NCBI RefSeq assembly: GCF_900110605.1
Contig: NZ_FOFI01000001.1
Location: 930,001-994,000, forward strand
Source: Epilithonimonas lactis
Lineage (GTDB): Bacteria; Bacteroidota; Bacteroidia; Flavobacteriales; Weeksellaceae
DNA length: 64,000 bases
Direction: 5' to 3'
A model generated the notes under the pieces. It saw nothing but the letters and a program-made list of their open reading frames with translations, ran no database searches and was not told where the DNA came from. Each line of letters starts with the position of its first letter. Position 1 is the stretch's first letter. Below are positions 23,888-33,082 of this stretch, piece by piece. The position numbers and the translations under genes are program-made.

Positions 23888-25396
23888 ATGAATGCACTAG
23901 CATTAGATTTACCTACAGATTCTTACTCAGAATTTCTGGAACGTTTCAAAACTTCTATCTCATCACTTTTTCAAAAAGAAAATATTGACCAGCTCAGCCT
24001 TTCGCGAGGTTTGCCGCCCAATGTTTGGAAAGAGATCTTCAATTTGAAACCGTTATCTGTTGCTATTCCCAAAGAATTCGGTGGGAGAGGTGTGAAGGTG
24101 AAGGAGTGTCTTGGCATTTTGTCCGCTGCTTCATATGAGTCTTTGCCTTTGTCATTGACATTCGGGATCAACATTGCACTTTTCCTGGAGCCTTTGGCAA
24201 AATATGGGAATGAGATCATCAAGGGTGATATCTTCAAACATTTCTTAGATTATGGCGCAATGGGTGGTTTGATGATCACCGAGCCAGATTACGGAAGTGA
24301 TGCCTTGAGCATGAGAACTCAAAATCAATTGATCGATAACGAATATCACGTAAAAGGAACAAAACACTGGCAAGGTCTTACAGGATTGGCCAATTACTGG
24401 TTGATCACTTCCAGAAACGCCAATGCAGAAGGCAATCTGGGAAGAGATGTAGATTTCTTCATCGCAGACACGCACAAGCCAAATCAAAATATCGAGGTTC
24501 TAGAATATTATGACAATGCGGGATTATATATGATTCCTTACGGTCTTAATAAAGTAGATGTCAAACTTCCTCAGGAAAATAAATTGATCCCAGAATCTAC
24601 CGGATTAAAATTGATGCTGGACGTACTTCACAGAAGCAGATTCCAATTTCCAGGAATGGGAATGGGATTCCTAAAAAGAATGATGGACGAGGCAACCACA
24701 CATTGCAAAGAAAGAATCGTTGGAACTTCCAATCTTTTTGCTTTGGACCAAGTTCAGTTCCAATTGGCGAAAATGCAGTCTTATTTCACGCTTTGTTCAG
24801 CAATGTGTGCGAAAAGTTGCAAAGTGAGCGGAATTGAAAATGACGTTTCAGGAAGCGGCGTTCACGCCAACAGTATGAAAGCGTTGGTGACGGATATGAT
24901 GCAAGATTCTGCACAGATGTTGGTTCAGCTTTCTGGCGGGAAAGGTTACAGATTGAGCCATATCGGTGGACGTGGCATTATGGACAGCCGTCCGTTCCAA
25001 ATCTTCGAAGGTTCCAACGAAATGCTGTACACGCAGATCTCAGAAGGCATCTTGAAAGATATGAAGAAGAAGAAAACTGATAACTTGGGAGATTATCTTG
25101 CCATCAACGAGTTGACTGCCAACGCTTCAAAACTTTATAAGAAGGAATTTGATTTTACGATTGGAAGTCCGATCTCTCAAAGAAAAATGATCGATCTTGG
25201 TAAAATTATCGCAAGAGTTGTAACCGTCAATGACCTTTTGGAATTGAATAACGAAGGTTTCAGCCAGCAATTGACAGATAACTCTATCGAAATGGTGAGA
25301 CAGGAGATTGTAATGTTGTCGGCATCCTTGCAAAATCATCAAAACATCTCTGCTTTAGAAGATTTAGGAAACAGTGATTGGATGGCATTTGCGTAA
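23888..25396 (+). CDS. Acyl-CoA dehydrogenase-family flavoprotein
   Basis: A protein of 502 residues. The N-terminal helical domain ends near 110. The middle FAD-binding segment reads GGLMITEPDYGSDALSMRT and VKGTKHWQGLTGLANYWLI. The C-terminal part contains QLSGGKGYRLSHIGGRGIMDSRPFQIFEGSNEMLYTQI, the canonical ACAD dimer/FAD motif. The family oxidises acyl-CoA to enoyl-CoA; the chain length is not inferable. The gene stands alone with its own terminator. Confidence 0.9.
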   Translation: MNALALDLPTDSYSEFLERFKTSISSLFQKENIDQLSLSRGLPPNVWKEIFNLKPLSVAIPKEFGGRGVKVKECLGILSAASYESLPLSLTFGINIALFLEPLAKYGNEIIKGDIFKHFLDYGAMGGLMITEPDYGSDALSMRTQNQLIDNEYHVKGTKHWQGLTGLANYWLITSRNANAEGNLGRDVDFFIADTHKPNQNIEVLEYYDNAGLYMIPYGLNKVDVKLPQENKLIPESTGLKLMLDVLHRSRFQFPGMGMGFLKRMMDEATTHCKERIVGTSNLFALDQVQFQLAKMQSYFTLCSAMCAKSCKVSGIENDVSGSGVHANSMKALVTDMMQDSAQMLVQLSGGKGYRLSHIGGRGIMDSRPFQIFEGSNEMLYTQISEGILKDMKKKKTDNLGDYLAINELTANASKLYKKEFDFTIGSPISQRKMIDLGKIIARVVTVNDLLELNNEGFSQQLTDNSIEMVRQEIVMLSASLQNHQNISALEDLGNSDWMAFA

Positions 25397-25414
25397 TTTC
25401 AATAATTAAAATAT

Positions 25415-25452
25415 AATGACCTCAAGGCTAAACGTTTTGAGGTCATTTTTTT
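25415..25452 (+). terminator. Terminator of the acyl-CoA dehydrogenase gene
   Basis: AATGACCTCAA / TTGAGGTCATT and a T7 run. Confidence 0.85.
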
Positions 25453-25537
25453 ATTAATAGATTCTCAATAATCTTTGGATTTAATATTAATTTGAAAATC
25501 AATTAATTAAAATAGTGTTTGTGTCATATTAATGTTG

Positions 25538-25770
25538 TATATTTGCATTATAATTTACAAACAGAGGTTTCTGCCTTGCTTTTTCTGTCACAGTTTAGAA
25601 TACCAATTTTACTCCCTCCCAGTTTTCGCTTACAGTACCAAACTTCAAATTTTAATTATAAAATTGAATATGTTGTTGACCTCGATTTTAAAATTATAAA
25701 AAAAACCATAGCTCTGGTGGAAAGGAGTTATCATCACAACAAAAATATTAATATAACACTAGAATAATTT
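25538..25770 (+). promoter_or_regulatory. Cold-shock promoter and ~220-base leader
   Basis: TTTG (25518-25521) and TATATTTG (25538-25545) form a promoter with 16-base spacing. The start codon is at 25771, so the 5' UTR is about 220 bases, far longer than at other genes here. A short open frame inside it looks accidental. Long leaders are typical of thermosensing csp mRNAs. Confidence 0.55.
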
Positions 25771-26193
25771 ATGGCAGATTCTTTCTCCAAAAAAGAAAAT
25801 TTTAAGAAAAAAATCGCAAAACAAAAAGAAAAGGCAATACGTCGTGAAGACCGTAAAAACAACAATGACAAAGGAAAAGAGTCAGAGTTCATGTACGTAG
25901 ATGCTTATGGCAGACTTACTTCTACACCTCCAGAGGAAAGATTAGAAGTTAATTTGGATGACATCCAATTAGGTGCAGCGCCTATTGAAGCCGAAGAAGC
26001 TGTAAAAACAGGAATTGTAACATTCTTTAGCGAGAAAGGTTACGGTTTTATCACAGAGGATGGTAACAAAGAAAACGTTTTCTTCCATAGCAACAATTGT
26101 GTGCACTTGGTGAAAAAAGGAAACAAGGTCTCTTTCGAAAAAGAGAGGTCGCCAAAAGGTTACTCCGCTATCAACATTCAACTTATCAAATAG
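25771..26193 (+). CDS. Cold-shock-domain protein with basic N-terminal extension
   Basis: A protein of 140 residues. Residues 1-40 are very basic (KKENFKKKIAKQKEKAIRREDRK) and residues 41-75 form an acidic linker. The CSD follows from ~80: GIVTFFSEKGYGFITED (RNP1) and NVFFHSNNC (RNP2). It binds single-stranded RNA or DNA as a chaperone, and the basic tail probably adds RNA or ribosome affinity. It is followed after 35 bases by a second, minimal CSD gene. Confidence 0.93.
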   Translation: MADSFSKKENFKKKIAKQKEKAIRREDRKNNNDKGKESEFMYVDAYGRLTSTPPEERLEVNLDDIQLGAAPIEAEEAVKTGIVTFFSEKGYGFITEDGNKENVFFHSNNCVHLVKKGNKVSFEKERSPKGYSAINIQLIK

Positions 26194-26228
26194 ATAATTT
26201 ATAACAACAATTTTTTAATACCATTACA

Positions 26229-26423
26229 ATGCAAGAAGGCACAGTAAAATTTTTCAACGAAACAAAAGGTTTCGGATTCATTTCTCCATCAGCTGGAGGA
26301 GACGACATCTTTGTACATTCATCAGGTCTAGTTAGCAGAAACATTCGTGAGAATGACAAAGTAACTTTTGAAGTACAAAAAGGACAAAAAGGATTAAACG
26401 CAGTTAATGTAAAACTTGCGTAA
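26229..26423 (+). CDS. Cold-shock protein, CspA family
   Basis: A protein of 64 residues, a single CSD of standard length: GTVKFFNETKGFGFISPSAG with RNP1 KGFGFI, and DIFVHSSGL (RNP2). It probably shares the leader and promoter of the upstream CSD gene, and a terminator follows. RNA chaperone in cold or growth transitions. Confidence 0.95.
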   Translation: MQEGTVKFFNETKGFGFISPSAGGDDIFVHSSGLVSRNIRENDKVTFEVQKGQKGLNAVNVKLA

Positions 26424-26450
26424 GCATAAAAGTTTTTCCATTGAAAATGA

Positions 26451-26484
26451 TAAGCTCTAATTAATTTTAGAGCTTATTTTTTTT
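26451..26484 (+). terminator. Terminator of the cold-shock operon
   Basis: TAAGCTCTAA / TTAGAGCTTA with a T run of eight. Confidence 0.85.
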
Positions 26485-26501
26485 GGCTTTATTTTGGATT
26501 G

Positions 26502-26771
26502 ATGACCATTATGGACGAAAACTTACTCGGAATTATCGCAGGTATCCTGACATCGGTCGCAATGATGCCACAACTCATCAAAGTCATTAGGGAAAAAAAC
26601 GTAGAAGACATTTCGGTAATGATGCTCTTGGTCCTGATTTCCGGACTTTCACTTTGGGTCTGGTACGGAATCTTGAAAGACGAATTACCGATTATTTTGT
26701 CTAATGGATTTTCAGTCTTGGTCAATTTGACCTTGTTGACGTGTTGTCTAATCTTCAAAAATAAAGATTAA
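26502..26771 (+). CDS. SemiSWEET-type sugar transporter (PQ-loop family)
   Basis: About 89 residues with three membrane helices and the PQ motif in TSVAMMPQLIKVIREKNVEDIS. A W-x-W-Y-G block (LWVWYGILK) opens into the third helix. SemiSWEETs dimerise to carry sugars by facilitated diffusion. ATG starts at 26502 or 26511 are both possible. The 3' end overlaps the convergent pdeM gene by 4 bases. Confidence 0.88.
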   Translation: MTIMDENLLGIIAGILTSVAMMPQLIKVIREKNVEDISVMMLLVLISGLSLWVWYGILKDELPIILSNGFSVLVNLTLLTCCLIFKNKD

Positions 26772-27412
26772 ATTACATAAATTTCAGAATCGGTGAAGAC
26801 AAAGTAACTTCCTTTCTTGGGAATGTTTTTCGTGTCCAATCCCGTAAATTCGCTGAAGGCAGGTAACAATAATTGTTTTGAAGTCTGGGCGAAACAGGGG
26901 AGTTTTATTCTTTTTACAGGAGAATTAATAACAAAACCCGGATGAATATGTCCCGTAATCTGAAATTTTGGATTTGACCGGTCAAAGTCGTGGACAAAAG
27001 CAATGTCATCAATTTCCAAAGAAGCACTTCTCGAATCCAAACATAATTTCTTTTCCAAGGTTTTCGAAATCCTGTCGTGATTGCCTTCTACGAGACAGAA
27101 CTTAATCTCTGGATATTGATTTTGCCACGCGCAAAATTCATCTACATCAGAATTATTTCCTGCGTGCAACAAATCGCCAACGATAATAAATCTATCGGGC
27201 TGGAAATTTTCAATTAAAATAGATAAACGCTCCAAATCATTTTTCATAATATGATTGGCCAAAGCAATTCCGTTTTTACGGAAATGAGCGGTTTTTCCGA
27301 TATGTAAATCTGAAAAAATTAAGGCTTTTTCTTTTTCCCAGTATAGCGCGCGTTGATTAGTTAAGGTAAAAATTTCGTTATGTATCGTAATATCTTTAGT
27401 CGCTATATTCAT
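26768..27412 (-). CDS. pdeM: Ligase-associated endonuclease PdeM
   Basis: A protein of 214 residues with a calcineurin-like metallophosphoesterase core: FSDLHIGK, IVGDLLHAG, VEGNHDR, FVHDFDR and ITGHIHPG supply the two-metal ligands. In the ligase-associated repair set it is a DNA endonuclease/phosphoesterase. It follows the helicase gene by 98 bases on the same strand, so it is the last gene of the repair group. Confidence 0.93.
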   Translation of the reverse strand: MNIATKDITIHNEIFTLTNQRALYWEKEKALIFSDLHIGKTAHFRKNGIALANHIMKNDLERLSILIENFQPDRFIIVGDLLHAGNNSDVDEFCAWQNQYPEIKFCLVEGNHDRISKTLEKKLCLDSRSASLEIDDIAFVHDFDRSNPKFQITGHIHPGFVINSPVKRIKLPCFAQTSKQLLLPAFSEFTGLDTKNIPKKGSYFVFTDSEIYVI

Positions 27413-27510
27413 TTAAATTTATCATTTTTCATTCTGCAATAACTTAATTTTTTTAATATCGGCAACGTTGAAATTCCTTTGGAATGACAACTTTACGGAT
27501 ATCTTTCGAC

Positions 27511-29967
27511 TCAATCGTCTTTAATATTTCTACCGGATTGTTTAATTAATTTTTGAATTCTCGCATCGAGATTTTCACTCGTCAAAGTCTGTCTTAAACT
27601 GTCAACTTTAATCGGAAAACTTAAAGGCGTAAATTTATTGGAATATTTTAAAATAAACTTCGATTTTTCAATCCTTTTAAAAGCTTCGACCAATCGCTGT
27701 TCCTGCAACTGCATATTAAAAACTTCCGTATAGGCCTGTCTCACGAGAAAATGATTCGGGTCGTAATCTTCCAGCACTTTGAAAATCAATCCGGCTGAAC
27801 TTTGTAAAGCTTTATTCGAACGTTGCTGTCCAGGGAAATTCTGCACGACCATTCCCGAAATCACCGCAATATCTCTGAATTTGCGGCTTGCCATTTCCGC
27901 TGAATTGATACTCGAAATCACATCAACCATCAGATTATCTCTGGTCAGAATTCTATCTAAATTATCTTCAGTCACAGGAATTTCTTTGTCGCTGAACAAT
28001 TCAAAACCGTAGTCATTCATCGCCATCGAAAAAGAAATCGGAGCCAGTTTTGAAATTCGGTAGGCAATCAAAGCCGCCATCACTTCGTGCACCAAACGCC
28101 CCTCAAATGGGTACATAAACAAATGATAACCTTCGCGGTTTTTAATTAATTCAATCAAAAATTCATCTTCTCTTGGAATGTGAGAGCGTTTTTCCTGATT
28201 CGCCAAAAGTGGATGCAGAAACTTCAGTTCCTTCTCAGACGCTTTCGGGTTTAATGCACCGGATAGTTTTTCTCTTAAAAAATGACCTAGATTGGAACTT
28301 AAAGGCAATCGTCCGCCCAGATAACTCGGAGCCTGCGCTTTTCCTTTGGAAGCCCGCACGAAAACGGTCATATCTTTAATCATTGCCACCTCTAAAACAC
28401 GACCGGCCAGAATAAATTTCTCTTCTTTTTTCAGTCTTGAAATAAAATATTCCTCAACCATCCCGATGTAACCGCCGGAAATAAATTTCACTTTCAGCAT
28501 CGCATCGCTTACGATTGCACCCATATTCATCCGGTGGAGCATTGCAATTTTTCTGGAAGTCACTTTGTGCAAACCGTCTTCCATAACGACGACCTTGTGA
28601 TATTCTTCGTAGCTTTTTAAAGCACTTCCACCAATCGTGAGGAAATCAATCATCGCTTTCCATTCCTCATCTCTGATTTCCTGAAAAGTATAGACTTTTT
28701 TAATTCTTTCGTAAACTTCGTTCGGTAAAAATCCATCGCCAACCGCCAAAGTCATCAGAAACTGAACCAAGACATCGAAACACAAAACCACAGGTTCTCG
28801 AGGCTCAATCACTTTCTGTTTTACGGCTTCTTTCAAAGCCGCAACTTCAATCAGTTCCAAAGAATGCGTGGGAACACAGAAAATTTTTGAGGTTTCAAAA
28901 GGGGAGTGGCCGCTTCGTCCGGCACGTTGCAGAAATCTCGCAACGCCTTTCGCAGAGCCGATTTGAATGACTGTATCGACAGGTTTAAAGTCAATTCCCA
29001 AATCCAAAGATGACGTTGAAACGACGGCTTTTAACTTTCCTGAACTTAAATTTTCCTCAATCCAAATTCTGAGATGCGCATCAATCGAACTGTGGTGAAT
29101 AGCGATTTGTCCGGCAAAATCAGGATAGGCATTCAGCAGAAGCTGATACCACATTTCACTCTGGCTCCTCGTATTCGTAAAGACGATGGTCGATTTTGAT
29201 TCCAAAATAATCGGAACCACTTTATCGGCTAATTTTTGTCCGAGATGCCCTGCCCAGGGCAAAAGTTCAACTTCATCCGGAAAAACCGAAATGATATCGA
29301 TTTTCTTAAGTTCTTTCGCCGTAATTTTTGTCTTCTTAATATCATAGGGAATCAAAACATCCTGCGCTTCATCAAGATTTCCGATGGTTGCGGTAATTCC
29401 CCAGATTTTAAGTTTCGGAACATAATGAAAGAGTTGTGAAATCCCCAATTCGACCATCACGCCCCGTTTTGAACCAAGCAATTCGTGCCACTCATCCACT
29501 GCAACGCAATGCATATTGGTGAAGAACCGCTGATGATTTTTCTGTCCTAAAAGTAAATGTAAACTTTCAGGTGTGACCACTAGAATTTCAGGCATATTTT
29601 TTACCTGTTGCTGCCGGACTTTCGGGTCGGTGTCGCCATTTCTCACGCCAACTGCCCAATCTAAACCAATCTCATCAATTGCTTCCTGCATTGCCTTGGC
29701 TATGTCTTTGGAAAGAGAACGAAGAGGCGTAATCCAAATCATTTTAAGCCCCTTTTTGTACTTGTCAGGATTTGTCAGAAAATCTGAAACCAAAGCTAAA
29801 AATACAGAAAACGTTTTGCCAAAACCGGTCGGAGCTACCACCATTCCGCTATAGCCACTGCTAAATTTCTTCCAGGTATCGACCTGAAATTTAAATGGCG
29901 CGTTGCCTTTTTCCATCATCCAGTTCTGAATGATTTTAAAGCCTTCGGTATTTTCGTAGTTGCTCAT
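27511..29967 (-). CDS. Ligase-associated Lhr-type DEXH helicase
   Basis: A protein of 818 residues. RecA domain 1: Q-motif region, Walker A APTGFGKT, motif II VDEWHELLG, motif III ITATIGN. RecA domain 2: IVFTNTRSQSE, STSSLDLGIDFKPVD and QRAGRSGHSP. It is followed by winged-helix and Lhr-core domains. Lhr-type enzymes translocate 3'-5' on ssDNA. Position next to the ATP ligase and PdeM assigns it to the ligase-associated DNA damage response set. Confidence 0.93.
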   Translation of the reverse strand: MSNYENTEGFKIIQNWMMEKGNAPFKFQVDTWKKFSSGYSGMVVAPTGFGKTFSVFLALVSDFLTNPDKYKKGLKMIWITPLRSLSKDIAKAMQEAIDEIGLDWAVGVRNGDTDPKVRQQQVKNMPEILVVTPESLHLLLGQKNHQRFFTNMHCVAVDEWHELLGSKRGVMVELGISQLFHYVPKLKIWGITATIGNLDEAQDVLIPYDIKKTKITAKELKKIDIISVFPDEVELLPWAGHLGQKLADKVVPIILESKSTIVFTNTRSQSEMWYQLLLNAYPDFAGQIAIHHSSIDAHLRIWIEENLSSGKLKAVVSTSSLDLGIDFKPVDTVIQIGSAKGVARFLQRAGRSGHSPFETSKIFCVPTHSLELIEVAALKEAVKQKVIEPREPVVLCFDVLVQFLMTLAVGDGFLPNEVYERIKKVYTFQEIRDEEWKAMIDFLTIGGSALKSYEEYHKVVVMEDGLHKVTSRKIAMLHRMNMGAIVSDAMLKVKFISGGYIGMVEEYFISRLKKEEKFILAGRVLEVAMIKDMTVFVRASKGKAQAPSYLGGRLPLSSNLGHFLREKLSGALNPKASEKELKFLHPLLANQEKRSHIPREDEFLIELIKNREGYHLFMYPFEGRLVHEVMAALIAYRISKLAPISFSMAMNDYGFELFSDKEIPVTEDNLDRILTRDNLMVDVISSINSAEMASRKFRDIAVISGMVVQNFPGQQRSNKALQSSAGLIFKVLEDYDPNHFLVRQAYTEVFNMQLQEQRLVEAFKRIEKSKFILKYSNKFTPLSFPIKVDSLRQTLTSENLDARIQKLIKQSGRNIKDD

Positions 29968-29987
29968 TTTTTACTGCATAATATTTC

Positions 29988-30117
29988 ACCACAAAAGTCA
30001 CAAAAGAAAAGTTTTAATTAATACTTATTAAAGTTCAAAAAAGCCTTTTGCATCAGCTTTTTTGAACTTTTGATTCTCATTAATCAAAACACAAAAAACT
30101 TTTGTGACTTTTGTGGT
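29988..30117. repeat. MITE-like nested inverted repeat
   Basis: The ends ACCACAAAAGTCACAAAAG (29988-30006) and its exact complement (30099-30117) are 19-bp terminal inverted repeats. Inside, AAGTTCAAAAAAGC (30031-30044) and its complement (30056-30069) form a second 14-bp perfect hairpin. There is no coding capacity. It separates the helicase from the ligase gene and may act as terminator or mRNA-stability element. Confidence 0.75.
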
Positions 30118-30129
30118 TAATTTTTTCCG

Positions 30130-31710
30130 TTATTGTATCAATTTCTTAATCTCTTCAATATCATCAATATCATTCACGGTTTTGTCTTTCCGCCATCTTA
30201 AAATCCTTGGAAAACGCAATGCCACACCACTTTTGTGTCGGTTACTGAAGCCAATTCCTTCAAACGCAATCTCGAAAACCAACTCGGCTTTCACAGTGCG
30301 GACGGGTCCGAATTTTTCAATAGCATTTTTATTGACAAATTTGCTCACTTCCATTATCTCTTTATCCGTCAATCCCGAATAAGCTTTGGCAATGGTAACC
30401 AATTTATCGCCACTTTTCACGGCAAAACTGTAATCGGTGTAGTAGGCGCTTCGTCGTCCGCTTCCTTTTTGGGCGTAAATCAGAACTGCATCAATCGTCA
30501 ACGGACTGATTTTCCATTTCCACCAGTCGCCTTTTTTCCGTCCGGAATGGTAGTGTGAATTTTTCTGTTTCAGCATTAAGCCTTCACTATTGATTTCCCT
30601 CGAATTTTCTCTGATTAAATCTAATTTGCTCCAGTCTTCAAAATCAATGGCCTGAGAAATTTTAATGTTTTCTGGCGCTTCATTTAATAATAATTCTTCC
30701 AACATTGCTCTTCTGGCGGAGATAGGTTTTTCCCTTAAGTCAGTTCCTTCCAGTTCCAAAATATCATATGCAAAAACTTCAATCGGAATTTCGGCGAGCA
30801 TTTTTTTAGTTAAAGTTTTACGGTTCAAACGTTTCTGTAATTCATTAAAGTTTAAAACATTACCTTCCATTACCGCAAGTATTTCTCCATCTATCACAAA
30901 GTTGCCTTTCATCACTTTCACGGTCTCGGCAATTTCAGGAAATTGCTCGGTAACCAATTCTTCACCACGCGACCAGATGAAAACTTCATTATTTCGTCTG
31001 ATAATTTGTCCACGGATTCCGTCCCACTTGTATTCGATGAGCCATTCCTCAGGTTTTCCCAAATCTTCCAGCTCTTTTTCAAGCGGATAAGCCAGACAGA
31101 AAGGGTAGGGTTTTGAATTGTCGGGATTGATATTTTCAGCAGAAATCAGTTCATGAAATGAAACTTCATCCGGTTGCCATTTTCCCATTAAACTGTGCAT
31201 CAACGTGCTCGCTTCCTGTCCGGAAAATTTGGTCAGAGAATTAATCAGAGTCTTCGAGGAAACCCCAATTCTGAAACTTCCACCCAGTAATTTATTGAAA
31301 ATCAATCGTTCCGTATAATCCAAACCGTTCCAGGAATTAAGAACAAATTCCTTTTTCTCAGCTTCGGTTTTCGTTTTAAGTCCGATGATTTCATTCATCC
31401 ATTCAGATAAAGTTTTCTCTATTTTTTCAGTTGGTGGCGGAAGAATCAAGGATATCGTTTCACCCAAATCGCCGACTGAAGAATAACTTTCCTGGAAGAG
31501 CCAGAATGGCAGTTGGGTAATTTCCAACGCCCATTCTTTCATATAGTTGGTGTTCACATTCCGCTTAGGTCTTTTCCCCGTAAACAGGGCGATGAACCAC
31601 AATTTATCATCATCAGGTGCACGCTCAAGATAATCGATGATGGCATCGATTTTAGCATTGGTTTTATTCGTGCTTTCGAGAGCATTGATGAGTTCTGCGA
31701 AATTTTTCAT
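30130..31710 (-). CDS. ATP-dependent DNA ligase (ligase-associated damage-response type)
   Basis: A protein of 526 residues. The N-terminal helical DNA-binding domain spans ~1-210. The adenylation domain has the lysine motif EYKWDGIRGQI; IWSRGEELV is motif III-like, and VIDGEI follows. The OB domain at the end carries RFPRILRWRKDK. It matches the cisplatin-damage-response ligase family. Neighbours are the MBL exonuclease upstream and the Lhr helicase and PdeM downstream, all on the minus strand. Confidence 0.94.
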   Translation of the reverse strand: MKNFAELINALESTNKTNAKIDAIIDYLERAPDDDKLWFIALFTGKRPKRNVNTNYMKEWALEITQLPFWLFQESYSSVGDLGETISLILPPPTEKIEKTLSEWMNEIIGLKTKTEAEKKEFVLNSWNGLDYTERLIFNKLLGGSFRIGVSSKTLINSLTKFSGQEASTLMHSLMGKWQPDEVSFHELISAENINPDNSKPYPFCLAYPLEKELEDLGKPEEWLIEYKWDGIRGQIIRRNNEVFIWSRGEELVTEQFPEIAETVKVMKGNFVIDGEILAVMEGNVLNFNELQKRLNRKTLTKKMLAEIPIEVFAYDILELEGTDLREKPISARRAMLEELLLNEAPENIKISQAIDFEDWSKLDLIRENSREINSEGLMLKQKNSHYHSGRKKGDWWKWKISPLTIDAVLIYAQKGSGRRSAYYTDYSFAVKSGDKLVTIAKAYSGLTDKEIMEVSKFVNKNAIEKFGPVRTVKAELVFEIAFEGIGFSNRHKSGVALRFPRILRWRKDKTVNDIDDIEEIKKLIQ

Positions 31711-31730
31711 TTCTTATCTTTTGTTTAATT

Positions 31731-31843
31731 TGGGCAGCTGTATCCGCCTTACGTTCTCAATCTTTTTTTGCAAGACGTTTTGTCTTTAATTGAAGTTTCA
31801 TTTTATGCAAAAAAAGGATTTACACTCAAGTCGGGCTGCGAGC
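31731..31843. repeat. Dispersed hairpin repeat, copy 1
   Basis: Runs from GGGCAGCTGTATCCGCCTT to CAAGTCGGGCTGC. Inside, AATCTTTTTTTGCA pairs with TGCAAAAAAAGGATT. A second copy with the same blocks in the same order lies at 50267-50373. Non-coding and able to form a long hairpin. Confidence 0.7.
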
Positions 31844-31861
31844 AATTCGATGTTTAAAAAT

Positions 31862-31938
31862 TAACAGGTCGTTCCTACGGAGCTATTATAATTCTTGTTC
31901 TAATCTGCTATTAGCAGTTCGCTCCTACGGAGCTGTTA
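31862..31938. repeat. Two tandem 27-base palindromic repeats
   Basis: 31862-31888 and 31912-31938 agree at 23 of 27 positions and start exactly 50 bases apart. Each centres on TTCCTACGGAGC or CTCCTACGGAGC and can fold into a hairpin. Together with the preceding repeat they fill the 302-base gap between ligase and exonuclease genes. Confidence 0.6.
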
Positions 31939-32012
31939 AATAATATTCAACATTTTTCAATGTGATATCTGTTTTTGAAGTTTGCTATCAACCTTGTCAA
32001 GGTTATTTAGAA

Positions 32013-33035
32013 TCAATCATCATCTTTTACAACTTCTTTTTCAGTTACCTCTTCATCATCGTCGCCATACAAAGTTTCCACAACATCAGATTTAATTCCC
32101 AATTCATTTAAATATTTAGAAAAAACTTCGGTTTGTCCGTGCGTTACGTGGACTATTTCTGCTTCCGTTGCTTTGATGGCCTGCAATAATCCTTTCCAGT
32201 CGGCGTGGTCGCTCATCGGAAAACCTGCATCCATACTACGCCACCTTCTGGCACCACGAACCTGCATCCAACCGGAGCAAATTGCAGTTGCTGCATCAGG
32301 AATTTTCTTGATGACATTGCTGTCCAACAAAGCCGGAGGAACAATCACAATATCGCCCGCAACGTGTTTAATGCTTTCCCTGAAATCGGGAACTTCATAA
32401 TCAGGAAGCACGATGCCGACTTCTTCAAAGGCTTTGTTAAGTTTGCCAATCGAGTAGTGAACGTGGATTTTTCCCATTCCTTCTACGGCTTTCATAATTC
32501 TTTGTGCTTTACCCAAAGAATATCCGATGAACACAGAAGTCTTCTGATTTTCCTGATTTCGTAAAACCCAATTCTGCAGTCTCTTATTTAAATCCGGAAC
32601 TTCGAGCCAGTTGTAAATGGGAAGTCCGAAAGTACTTTCCGTCACAAATTCATTGCATTTTACCAACTCAAACGGTGTACTCAAACCATCATCCTGAACT
32701 TTATAGTCACCTGAAATCACGCTCACATAACCTTTATATTCCAAGCGAATTTGTGCCGAGCCAATGATATGACCAGCCGGATGCATCGAAAGTTTGACAC
32801 CATTAATGTCTAAAACCTCGCCGTACTGCAAGGTCTGACATTCTATGTCCGGAGAAATTCTTTGATGTAAAATTGGTTTTGTAAAATGGTGACAAAGGTA
32901 TTTTTTCATTCCCCAACGCGCATGGTCGGCGTGTCCGTGCGTGATGACCGCATAATCTACAGGTCGCCACGGGTCAATGTAAAATTTTCCCTGCGGACAG
33001 TAAATACCTTTGTTTGTGAATGTGATGAGTTTCAA
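32013..33035 (-). CDS. Ligase-associated MBL-fold exonuclease
   Basis: A protein of 340 residues with a beta-lactamase/beta-CASP fold like SNM1 nucleases: zinc motif VITHGHADHARWG, then MHPAGHIIGSAQI, VISGDYK and a closing HVTHGQTE. The C-terminal tail is very acidic. It is the first gene of the ligase-associated repair group in transcription order. In that set it is predicted to trim DNA ends before ligation. Confidence 0.93.
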   Translation of the reverse strand: MKLITFTNKGIYCPQGKFYIDPWRPVDYAVITHGHADHARWGMKKYLCHHFTKPILHQRISPDIECQTLQYGEVLDINGVKLSMHPAGHIIGSAQIRLEYKGYVSVISGDYKVQDDGLSTPFELVKCNEFVTESTFGLPIYNWLEVPDLNKRLQNWVLRNQENQKTSVFIGYSLGKAQRIMKAVEGMGKIHVHYSIGKLNKAFEEVGIVLPDYEVPDFRESIKHVAGDIVIVPPALLDSNVIKKIPDAATAICSGWMQVRGARRWRSMDAGFPMSDHADWKGLLQAIKATEAEIVHVTHGQTEVFSKYLNELGIKSDVVETLYGDDDEEVTEKEVVKDDD

Positions 33036-33082
33036 AAGTGCGATGATTAGTGTGTCTCTGAATATTCAAAAACCTAACCAAA

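Noticed and set aside
25519-25767. 82-codon frame in the cold-shock leader
   Set aside because: Starts before the promoter element and has no recognisable features; more likely untranslated leader.
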